DNA of 64,000 nucleotides from NCBI RefSeq assembly GCF_020523795.1, contig NZ_JAJALI010000006.1, forward strand, positions 1 through 64,000, written 5' to 3'. The stretch is from Ancylobacter sp. Lp-2 (GTDB lineage: Bacteria; Pseudomonadota; Alphaproteobacteria; Rhizobiales; Xanthobacteraceae). Below, one piece after another: positions 57,431-64,000 of the stretch; within the stretch, counting starts at the first letter, position 1; every line of letters starts with the position of its first letter. A program made the position numbers and the translations under genes. The notes beneath the pieces were generated by a model. The model saw only the letters and a program-made list of their open reading frames with translations, was not told where the DNA came from and searched no databases.

Positions 57431-58891
57431 TCAGTTCGCCGCGATGCGGGTGCGCCCGCCCATATAGGGCACCAGCGCGTCGGGAACGGTCACCGAGCCG
57501 TCCTCGTTCTGGTAGGTCTCGAGGATCGCCACCATGGCACGCCCCACCGCCACACCCGAGCCGTTGAGCGTGTGGACGAAGCGCGGGCCCTTGCTGTCCT
57601 TCGGCCGGTAGCGGGCGTTCATCCGCCGCGCCTGGAAGTCGGAGCAGGTCGAGACCGAGGAAATCTCGCGATAGGCGTTCTGGCCCGGCAGCCACACCTC
57701 GATGTCGAAGGTGCGCGCCGAGGCAAAGCCCATGTCGCCGGTGCAGAGCGTGACGACCCGGTGATGCAGGCCGAGCTTCTTCAGCACCGCCTGGGCGCAG
57801 GCAAGCATGCGCTCCTGCTCCTCCAGCGACTTCTCCGGCGCGGTGATCGCCACCATCTCGACCTTGTTGAACTGGTGCTGGCGGATCATGCCGCGCGTGT
57901 CGCGCCCCGCCGCCCCGGCCTCGGCGCGGAAGCAGTTGGTGAGCGCAGTGAAGCGCAGCGGCAGCTCATCCTCGGCAAGGATCGACTGCGCCACCAGATT
58001 GGTCAGCGGCACCTCGGCGGTGGGGATGAGCCAGAGGCGATCATGGGGCTCGATCATATCGACGTCCGACGCGACCACCCGCGCCTCCTTGGGCTGCTGG
58101 AGGTCGGGCCGGACTTCCTGCAGGGCGGCTCTCACATGGTCCCACTTGTCGTCATCGGACATGAGCGGACCGGCGGCGAACTGATCATCCCGGAACTTCG
58201 GCAGCTGCGCGGTGCCGAACATCGCCTCGTCCTTGACGAGCACCGGCGGCGCCACCTCGGTATAGCCGTGCTGTTCGGTGTGGGTGTCGATGAAGAACTG
58301 CCCGATGGCGCGCTCCAGCCGCGCCAGCTGGCTCTTCAGCACCACGAAGCGGGCGCCGGACAGCTTGGTGGCCGCCTCGAAGTCCATCCAGCCCAGCGCC
58401 TCGCCGATCTCGAAATGCTGCTTCGGCGCGAACCCGTAATTGCGGATCGCCGGCATGGCGAGCGCCGAGCCTTCGATCTCCGCGTGCGGGGCGGGCTCGA
58501 ACGGCACGTTGTCGTGCTCGTCCTTGCCGAACGGCACCTCGGCCAGCGGCGCGTTGGGGATGGCGGCGAGCGTGTCGTTCAACCTCTTTTCGATATCGCC
58601 AATAACCGTCTCTCCGGCACCGGTAATGTCACTTTTGAGCCGGGACACTTGGCTCAACAACTCGGCGGCAAGAGCCTCGTCCTTTGCGGCCTTGGCCGCG
58701 CCGATCTGCTTCGAAAGCGAATTTCTCTTTTCTTGCCAAGCCTGAACGTTCGCGATCAAGTTTCGGCGTTCATCGTCAAGCGAAACTAGAGACCCCACCA
58801 GAGACCGCGCCTCGGGCTCCGGCGTGCCGCGCCGTACCAATGCGTCGATGAGCCCCTCGGGCTCCTCGCGGATCCACTTGATGTCGTGCAT
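57431..58891 (-). CDS. serS: Seryl-tRNA synthetase with core insertion and codon-atypical arm
   Basis: A class II synthetase of 486 residues, compared with about 425-430 in most bacteria. The N-terminal coiled-coil arm (about residues 30-107), [13 protein letters not shown], motif 2 ([20 protein letters not shown]) and motif 3 ([15 protein letters not shown]) are intact. About 45 extra residues (about 239-285, [20 protein letters not shown] and on) sit between LPKFRDDQF and [12 protein letters not shown]. The codons of the arm (58571-58801) are much more AT-rich than those of the rest of the gene. It should still be active. No second serS is in the window. Confidence 0.95.
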   Translation of the reverse strand: MHDIKWIREEPEGLIDALVRRGTPEPEARSLVGSLVSLDDERRNLIANVQAWQEKRNSLSKQIGAAKAAKDEALAAELLSQVSRLKSDITGAGETVIGDIEKRLNDTLAAIPNAPLAEVPFGKDEHDNVPFEPAPHAEIEGSALAMPAIRNYGFAPKQHFEIGEALGWMDFEAATKLSGARFVVLKSQLARLERAIGQFFIDTHTEQHGYTEVAPPVLVKDEAMFGTAQLPKFRDDQFAAGPLMSDDDKWDHVRAALQEVRPDLQQPKEARVVASDVDMIEPHDRLWLIPTAEVPLTNLVAQSILAEDELPLRFTALTNCFRAEAGAAGRDTRGMIRQHQFNKVEMVAITAPEKSLEEQERMLACAQAVLKKLGLHHRVVTLCTGDMGFASARTFDIEVWLPGQNAYREISSVSTCSDFQARRMNARYRPKDSKGPRFVHTLNGSGVAVGRAMVAILETYQNEDGSVTVPDALVPYMGGRTRIAAN

Positions 58892-59017
58892 GGAAGTCTC
58901 GCTCTCGCGTCTGACGTTCGCCGGCCCGTGCCGGAACGCCCTCGACCTACTCCAATGCGGTGGAGCGCGACAAGCCTGACGCCGCGAAAAGCCGGCTTTA
59001 CCTGACCCCTGCCGGGA

Positions 59018-59809
59018 TCAGGCCGCCTCGTCCCGCGCTGCCTCAGCCGCCGCGCGCCGCTTCTCGACGATGCGCACCAGGAACACCGAGACCTCGTAGA
59101 GCAGCAGGGTCGGGATCGCGAGCGAGAACTGGCTCACCACGTCGGGCGGCGTCAGCACCGCGGCGGCGATGAACACGCCGACGATGGCATAGCGGCGGAA
59201 CTTCTTCAGCTGGTCGGAGGTCACCACGCCGATCTGCGCCAGCAGGGTGAGGACCACCGGCAGCTGGAAGCAGATCCCGAAGGCGAAGATCAGCGTCATG
59301 ATCAGCGACAGATATTCGCTGACCTGCGGCAGCAGCGAGATTTCCGCCGAGCCCGGCCCCGCCGCCTGCTGCATGGAGATGAAGTAGCTCATCGCCAGCG
59401 GCATCGCGACGAAATAGACGAAGGCGGCGCCGATGAGGAAGCAGATCGGCGTGGCGATCAGATAGGGCCGGAAGGCGCCGCGCTCATGCTTGTAGAGCCC
59501 TGGCGCGACGAACATGTAGATCTGCGTCGCCACCACGGGGAAGGAGATGAACGCCGCCCCGAACATGCCGAGCTTGATCTGGGTGAACAGGAATTCCTGC
59601 GGCGCCGTGTAGATCAGCTTGACGTTCTGCGAGCCGCCGGCGGCGAACTCGTAGGGCCACAGCAGGATGTTGTAGATCGCCTTGCCGAGCATGAAGCAGG
59701 CGAAGAAGGCGATGAAGAAGGCGATCAGCGATTTGATCAGCCGCGCCCGCAGCTCGATCAGGTGCTCGATCAGCGGAGCCTTGGAAGCGTCGATATCGTC
59801 CTGGCTCAT
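59018..59809 (-). CDS. tatC: Sec-independent protein translocase TatC
   Basis: A 263-residue, six-helix membrane protein that recognises twin-arginine signal peptides. The start region APLIEHLIELRARLIKSL carries the conserved charged residues of the signal-binding site, and SFPVVATQIYMFVAPGLYKHER and FGICFQLPVVL are typical. It starts two bases after the tatB stop. Confidence 0.96.
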   Translation of the reverse strand: MSQDDIDASKAPLIEHLIELRARLIKSLIAFFIAFFACFMLGKAIYNILLWPYEFAAGGSQNVKLIYTAPQEFLFTQIKLGMFGAAFISFPVVATQIYMFVAPGLYKHERGAFRPYLIATPICFLIGAAFVYFVAMPLAMSYFISMQQAAGPGSAEISLLPQVSEYLSLIMTLIFAFGICFQLPVVLTLLAQIGVVTSDQLKKFRRYAIVGVFIAAAVLTPPDVVSQFSLAIPTLLLYEVSVFLVRIVEKRRAAAEAARDEAA

Positions 59810-59811
59810 GC

Positions 59812-60594
59812 TTAGGCGCCCTTCGCCTTGGAGGCGTCTTCGCCGGCCGGCGGCGCGGATGCGGCGGTCTTGGTCTCGGAAATCTTGGTCTCGGAGATCT
59901 TGCTATCGGCTGTCGCCGGCGGATGGTCGAGGTCGGCCACCGCCTCGGCAACCTCGGTCTCGGCGTTCGGCGCGACGGTGACGGGCTTGGCCTCCGGCGC
60001 CACCGACGGGCGGTCGAGATCGGCGACCGCCTCCGAAATCTCCGGTTCCGAAACCTCCGGTACCGCCACGACCTTGTCGGCGGACGGCGCGGCCGGCGGC
60101 ACGGTCTCGCCCGCCGCGACGACAGGTGCCGGCGCAGCCTCGGCGATGGCCTCGGTGGCGCTGCGCACCTCGGTCTCGATGCTCTCGAAAGCGTTCGGCT
60201 CCAGCTCGGTCGCCTCCGGCGCCGCCGGTGGCGGGGCCGTCGGATCGGCCGGTGCCGGCAGATCCTTGCGCTCCACCGGCGTCGCGGCGTCCTTCAGCTG
60301 CTGCTCGATGTCGTGCAGCGGGTTGGTGGGGATCGACGCCGCCACGCTGTCGCGCACGCTGGACAGGCTGTTCTGCGTGTCGTCGGCGAGGCCGGACAGC
60401 GTCTTCTTCACATCCGCGAGATCAGCCTCGCGCAGCGCTTCCTGGAAGGTACCCTGGAACTCGCCGGCCATGCGGCGCAGCTTGCCCACCATGCGTCCGA
60501 CATTGCGGATCACCCCGGGCAATTCCTTGGGCCCGATCACGACCAGCGCAACCACGCCGATCACCAGCATTTCGGACCAGCCGATATCAAACAT
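59812..60594 (-). CDS. tatB: Sec-independent protein translocase TatB with long repetitive tail
   Basis: A 260-residue TatB. The N-terminal helix and hinge ([30 protein letters not shown]) are standard, followed by an amphipathic helix to about residue 95. The remaining 160 residues are Glu/Ala/Pro-rich and disordered-looking, with imperfect repeats: EAVADLDRP and [23 protein letters not shown]. Enterobacterial TatB is about 170 residues. It follows tatA after a 215-bp gap. Confidence 0.95.
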   Translation of the reverse strand: MFDIGWSEMLVIGVVALVVIGPKELPGVIRNVGRMVGKLRRMAGEFQGTFQEALREADLADVKKTLSGLADDTQNSLSSVRDSVAASIPTNPLHDIEQQLKDAATPVERKDLPAPADPTAPPPAAPEATELEPNAFESIETEVRSATEAIAEAAPAPVVAAGETVPPAAPSADKVVAVPEVSEPEISEAVADLDRPSVAPEAKPVTVAPNAETEVAEAVADLDHPPATADSKISETKISETKTAASAPPAGEDASKAKGA

Positions 60595-60776
60595 GAAAGA
60601 TGCCGGGGCAGCGCGATGGCTGCCCTCCCCGATCCGATGGTGTGCGATCCACGGCCTTTACGCCCGTGGCAGGTATGCCGATAGCCCGTCCGCCGACGCC
60701 CTGTCCGTGCCGAAGCGCTCGCGATCCGAAAATCCGGCGCATCGGTAACGGCTCCGGCCGCGACGGGCGGGCTCTC

Positions 60777-60794
60777 TCCGGCCGACAGGCCGGA
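60777..60794 (-). other. Hairpin between tatA and tatB
   Basis: TCCGGCC and GGCCGGA form a perfect 7-bp stem with a 4-base GACA-type loop 16 bases past the tatA stop, inside the 215-bp gap before tatB. There is no T-run. It may protect the tatA 3' end or lower read-through into tatB-tatC, since TatA is usually needed in excess. Inference only. Confidence 0.4.
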
Positions 60795-60809
60795 AAGCCG
60801 CCCCGTCGG

Positions 60810-61034
60810 TCAGCCGACCTTGCTGCGCTCGGCCTCGACGTTGTTCTGGTGGTCGAGCGACCGCACCGGCTCGGCCGGCTTCGACGGCGTCTCGTCGTCG
60901 TCGGCCATGCCCTTCTTGAACGCCTTGATGCCCTTGGCGGCATCGCCCATCAGCTCGGACAGCTTGCCGCGCCCGAAGAGGAGCAGCACGACAACCAGCA
61001 CGATGATCCAATGCCAGATGCTCAACGAACCCAT
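60810..61034 (-). CDS. tatA: Sec-independent protein translocase TatA
   Basis: A 74-residue pore-forming TatA. One N-terminal helix ([17 protein letters not shown]) is followed by [23 protein letters not shown], the amphipathic helix with the FGRGK hinge, then an acidic tail. The ATG at 61034 is chosen by family length; 64 upstream in-frame codons are not conserved. First gene of tatABC. Confidence 0.96.
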   Translation of the reverse strand: MGSLSIWHWIIVLVVVLLLFGRGKLSELMGDAAKGIKAFKKGMADDDETPSKPAEPVRSLDHQNNVEAERSKVG

Positions 61035-61126
61035 ATCAGAAACTCCCTGGACCGAAACGCCTGCCCGAAACGCCTGCCTCAAGCGGCTGGAACTCTTGGC
61101 GCGCGCGTCGCAACTGAGGCCGGACA

Positions 61127-61175
61127 CTAGAGCATCGCGTCGAAAAGTGGGAACAGCTTTTTCGCGCAGTCCCTG
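61127..61175. repeat. Short interspersed repeat-like element (CTAGAGCAT...)
   Basis: It begins CTAGAGCATCGCGTCGAAAA, continues GTGGGAACAG and ends with a CTTTTTCGCGC block that pairs with GCGTCGAAAAG. The order AGAGCAT - GAAAAGTGG-AAC - TTTTC resembles the small palindromic intergenic elements common in Hyphomicrobiales genomes. Only one copy with this form is in the window, so family membership rests on memory of related genomes. The 295-bp gap around it (61035-61329) holds no gene. Confidence 0.5.
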
Positions 61176-61329
61176 CTCACGTGATGGGCATCGAGCGCGT
61201 CGTGTCACGCCGGTCACCCTACCCAAGGTGATCTAAGGTCCGGCGGCGGCGAAAACAAGGACCACGGCATCGGTGAGATGCGTCCGGGGCGAGGCCGCAG
61301 CCACAGCCGTGCCCGTCCGCCGCGCAGAA

Positions 61330-62031
61330 CTAGGCCTCGTCCTCGCCCCCGCCGGCCTCGGCGACCTCGTCCATCGGCTCCAGTTCGGGAGCAAAGCCGA
61401 AATCCAGTTCCGGCTCCAGCGGGTCCTCGTCGTCGGCGAGCGTCGGCTCGTCGCTCGGCAGCGGCACGGTCAGCCCGGCGGTAACGCGCGCATCGACAAA
61501 ACCGGCTCCCTTCAGCTCGTCGAGCCCCGGCAGGTCCTGAATCGATTCGAGGCCGAAATGCACCAGGAAGGTCTCGGTGGTGCCGTAGGTCACCGGCCGG
61601 CCGGGACTGCGCCGGCGCCCGCGCATGCGCGCCCAGCCGGATTCCAGCAGCACGTCGAGCGTGCCCCTATTGGTGGAGACGCCGCGAATCTCCTCGATCT
61701 CCGCCCGCGTCACCGGCTGGTGGTAGGCGATGATCGCCAGCGTCTCCAGCGCTGCGCGCGACAGCCGGCGCGGCTCGGGCTTGTCGCGGGCGAGCAGGAA
61801 GCCCAGGTCCGGCGCGGTGCGCAGCATCCACTTACCGGCCACCCGCACCACATTGACGCCGCGCCCGGCATAGTCGGCGGAAAGCCGTGCCAGCAGCGGG
61901 CCGACCGCCACCCCTTCCGGCAGCCGCGCCGCCAGCGCCGCCTCGTCCAGCGGTTCGCCGGCGGCGAACAGCATGGCTTCGACGAGGCGCAGATTGAGAT
62001 CGCGCTCCGGCACGCCGTCGGTTCCGCTCAC
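61330..62031 (-). CDS. scpB: Segregation and condensation protein B
   Basis: A 233-residue SMC-ScpAB component with two winged-helix domains. The family core is LRLVEAMLFAAGEPLDEAAL, then LSRAALETLAIIAYHQPVTRAEIEEIRGV and GRPVTYGTTETFLVHFGL. The C-terminal tail is acidic. The start is GTG at 62031, whose GTGA overlaps the scpA stop, so translation is coupled to scpA. Confidence 0.94.
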   Translation of the reverse strand: MSGTDGVPERDLNLRLVEAMLFAAGEPLDEAALAARLPEGVAVGPLLARLSADYAGRGVNVVRVAGKWMLRTAPDLGFLLARDKPEPRRLSRAALETLAIIAYHQPVTRAEIEEIRGVSTNRGTLDVLLESGWARMRGRRRSPGRPVTYGTTETFLVHFGLESIQDLPGLDELKGAGFVDARVTAGLTVPLPSDEPTLADDEDPLEPELDFGFAPELEPMDEVAEAGGGEDEA

Positions 62032-62834
62032 GGCGCCGTCCCCGGCTCGCGCCCGCGGGGACGGACATAGATCGGCGCAAAGGCCTCGCCCTGCTGCAGG
62101 TCGATCAGCCCCTCGCGCACCATTTCCAGCGTGGCGGAGAAGCTGGAGGCGAGCATGGTCGCCCGCATCTTCGGGTCGGCGAACCAGTCGAGCAGCAGGC
62201 TGTCGAGCCGCGACCACTCGCCGGCCGGATGCAGCCGGCCGATCATCCGCTCCAGCCGCTCGCGCGCCTCGGCGAGCGGGATGACGTCGCGCGGCGCGAA
62301 GCGCACCTGCGACAGCGCCATCTTCTGCCGCTGCGCGCCATAGGCGGCGAGCAAGTCGTACAACGTCGCCTCATAGATCGCCGGCGCCCCACCGATCAGC
62401 GGCTCCGGTGCGCCGCGCGCGAACACGTCGTGGCCGATGCGGTCGCGGTTGGCGAGATGGCCGGCGGCGGCGCGGATGCGCTCCAGCCGTTCCAGCCGCG
62501 CGGTGAGGTCCTGCGCGAGATCGGCGGCGCTCGGCCCCTCGGCCTTGGGCGGTTCCGGCAGCAGCAGCCGCGATTTCAGGAAGGCGAGCCAGGCCGCCAT
62601 GACCAGATAGTCGGCGGCCAGTTCCAGCCGCACCCGGCGCGCCTCCTCGACGAAGCGCAGATATTGCTCGGCGAGTTCGAGGATAGAGATACGCGCCAGA
62701 TCCACCTTCTGGGTGCGCGCCAGCGCCAGCAGCAGGTCCAGCGGCCCCTCGAACCCGTCGACATCGACGACGAGCGTACCCTCGCCCGGCATGCGGGCGT
62801 CGTCCGCCTCGAAGGCGAGAGAGCTGGGTTCCAT
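62028..62834 (-). CDS. scpA: Segregation and condensation protein A
   Basis: A 268-residue kleisin of the bacterial condensin. The conserved N-terminal block is FEGPLDLLLALARTQKVDLARISI followed by ILELAEQYL, and the C-terminal winged helix lies at about residues 200-260. The ATG at 62834 (MEPSSLAFE) is the first ATG after the nagZ stop; the start is not marked by a clear ribosome binding site. It lies between nagZ and scpB. Confidence 0.93.
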   Translation of the reverse strand: MEPSSLAFEADDARMPGEGTLVVDVDGFEGPLDLLLALARTQKVDLARISILELAEQYLRFVEEARRVRLELAADYLVMAAWLAFLKSRLLLPEPPKAEGPSAADLAQDLTARLERLERIRAAAGHLANRDRIGHDVFARGAPEPLIGGAPAIYEATLYDLLAAYGAQRQKMALSQVRFAPRDVIPLAEARERLERMIGRLHPAGEWSRLDSLLLDWFADPKMRATMLASSFSATLEMVREGLIDLQQGEAFAPIYVRPRGREPGTAP

Positions 62835-62866
62835 GGCGGGCCGTCGGTCGGTTTCAGGTTCAGCGT

Positions 62867-63880
62867 TCAGGACGCCGCGATCATACCCGAAAACGCAGCG
62901 GATTCCTCGCGCGCCGCGACGGGTGCCGCCGGGCGCCAGCTGAGCGCCGCCGCGCAGCGCCGCGCCGCCTCTCCGGCGAGCAGCGGCGTATGCGAGGCCA
63001 CCTCGACCATCTCCTCCATGCGGCCATTGCAATGCAAGGCGAGGTCGCAGCCGGCGGCGAAGGAGGCGCGCGCCCGCTCGGCCAGCGAGCCTGACAGCGC
63101 GCCCATGGAGAGGTCGTCGCTCATCAGCGCGCCATCGAAGCCGATGAAGCCGCGGATTACCTCGTCGATCACCCGCTTCGAGGTGGTCGCCGGGGCATCA
63201 GGGTCGATGGCGGTGTAGACCACATGCGCGGTCATGCCGAGCGGCAGGTCCTTGAGCCGCCGGAATGCCTCGAAATCGGTGGCCTCCAGCTCGGCGCGGG
63301 AGGTCTCGACCACCGGCAGGCTCTCATGGCTGTCGGCGCGGGCGCGGCCATGGCCGGGAATATGCTTGAGGACGGGCAGCACGCCGCGCGCGCCCATGCC
63401 CTCGGCCACCGCACGGGCGAGCCGCGCCACCTGGGCCGGCTCGGCGCCATAGGCGCGGTCGCCGATGATGCCGTGGCCTTCCGGCAGCCGCAGATCGGCG
63501 CAGGGCACGCAATCGACATTGATGCCCAGCGCCGCGAGATCGTCGGCCATGGTGCCGGCATTGGCCCGCGCCGCGCCCTCGGCGGCGGCGTCGCCCGCCT
63601 CGGCCAGGGCGGCGAAGGTGCCGGCCGGCGGATAGGCCGGCCAATGCGGCGGACCGAGCCGCTGCACGCGCCCGCCTTCCTGGTCGATCAGCACCGGCGC
63701 GTCGGCGCGGCCGACCACAGCGCGGAACTCGGCGACCAGCGCCTTCACCTGCTCGGGCGTCTCGACATTGCGGCGGAACAGGATCAGCCCCCACGGCGCC
63801 GCCTCGGCGAAGAAGCGGCGCTCGTCAGGGGTGAGCACGAAGCCGGCGCAGCCGGCGATGAAGGCGCGGGGAGCGGTCAT
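62867..63880 (-). CDS. nagZ: Beta-N-acetylhexosaminidase (family GH3)
   Basis: A 337-residue cytoplasmic enzyme that removes GlcNAc from anhydromuropeptides in cell-wall recycling. The blocks LIDQEGGRVQRL, KHIPGHGRARADSHESLP (with the catalytic His) and ALMSDDLSMGAL (with the nucleophile Asp) define NagZ. The ATG at 63880 (MTAPRAFIAG) is used. It follows the SPOR gene and precedes scpA, a standard alphaproteobacterial order. Confidence 0.95.
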   Translation of the reverse strand: MTAPRAFIAGCAGFVLTPDERRFFAEAAPWGLILFRRNVETPEQVKALVAEFRAVVGRADAPVLIDQEGGRVQRLGPPHWPAYPPAGTFAALAEAGDAAAEGAARANAGTMADDLAALGINVDCVPCADLRLPEGHGIIGDRAYGAEPAQVARLARAVAEGMGARGVLPVLKHIPGHGRARADSHESLPVVETSRAELEATDFEAFRRLKDLPLGMTAHVVYTAIDPDAPATTSKRVIDEVIRGFIGFDGALMSDDLSMGALSGSLAERARASFAAGCDLALHCNGRMEEMVEVASHTPLLAGEAARRCAAALSWRPAAPVAAREESAAFSGMIAAS

Positions 63881-63894
63881 GTTCGGCCCGGCGG

Positions 63895-64000
63895 TCAGAG
63901 ACGGGCGACGAAGCAGGAACCGCCCTGCGCCTTCAGCTGCTCGCACAGGTTCACCGCGTCGGCACGGTTGGAGAAGGCGCCGATCTGCGCGCGGTAGGTG
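63895..64000 (-). CDS. SPOR domain protein (C-terminal fragment)
   Basis: Only the last 34 codons are inside the window; the gene enters from the right edge. The fragment reads TYRAQIGAFSNRADAVNLCE and ends SCFVARL, the end of a SPOR peptidoglycan-binding domain. SPOR proteins in this position are division-associated envelope proteins. The N-terminal part cannot be seen. It ends 14 bases before nagZ. Confidence 0.85.
   Translation of the reverse strand, partial: TYRAQIGAFSNRADAVNLCEQLKAQGGSCFVARL

Overview
The window is a gene-dense, GC-rich stretch of chromosome from an alphaproteobacterium. Gene order (frr-uppS-cdsA-rseP-bamA; proS-lolC/E-lolD; nuoA-N-birA-rnj-mce; yajC-secDF; SPOR-nagZ-scpA-scpB-tatABC-serS-surE-pcm), RNase J, an extended S2 and a single LolC/E-type permease all point to Hyphomicrobiales (Rhizobiales). 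A Xanthobacteraceae/Ancylobacter-like host is plausible but inferred. Nearly everything is housekeeping. I see no phage, insertion sequence, CRISPR array or integrase.

Layout. 1-7.0 kb (minus strand): translation and envelope genes, rpsB-tsf / pyrH / frr-uppS-cdsA-rseP-bamA, with no dxr at its usual place between cdsA and rseP. 7.6-15.2 kb (minus): dnaE, a 32-residue membrane micropeptide behind two LexA-type boxes, a HIRAN-like membrane protein, lolD, lolC/E and proS. 15.4-15.66 kb: an isolated plus-strand unit with promoter-like and terminator sequences, holding a candidate small RNA or 22-residue peptide. 15.9-34.0 kb (minus): the complete 14-gene respiratory complex I operon with an extra small membrane-protein gene between nuoH and nuoI, continuing into birA, rnj (RNase J), mce and a DUF1467 gene.

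34.4-45.3 kb is the accessory part: a GMC oxidoreductase, MepA and a two-domain L,D-transpeptidase, an acetate/succinate CoA-transferase, then an L-rhamnonate catabolic island (LysR regulator divergent from FAH hydrolase, SDR, MFS transporter and rhamnonate dehydratase). Its predicted route runs through the non-phosphorylated diketo-hydrolase pathway to pyruvate and lactate. 45.3-48.7 kb holds a small unknown gene, tRNA-Asp(GTC), an AI-2E family transporter and a bifunctional ManC.

48.75-64 kb returns to core genes: homologues of the mitochondrial complex I assembly factors NDUFAF6 and NDUFAF3 beside secF-secD-yajC, a DUF815 ATPase, an NlpD-like M23 lipoprotein, pcm-surE, serS, tatC-tatB-tatA, scpB-scpA, nagZ and a truncated SPOR protein at the right edge.

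The most interesting items are the SOS-box-controlled micropeptide near 11.1 kb, the orphan transcription unit at 15.4-15.66 kb, the unknown gene inside the nuo operon, the paired complex I assembly-factor homologues, and a serS whose N-terminal arm is written in codons unlike its surroundings and whose core carries an insertion of about 45 residues.
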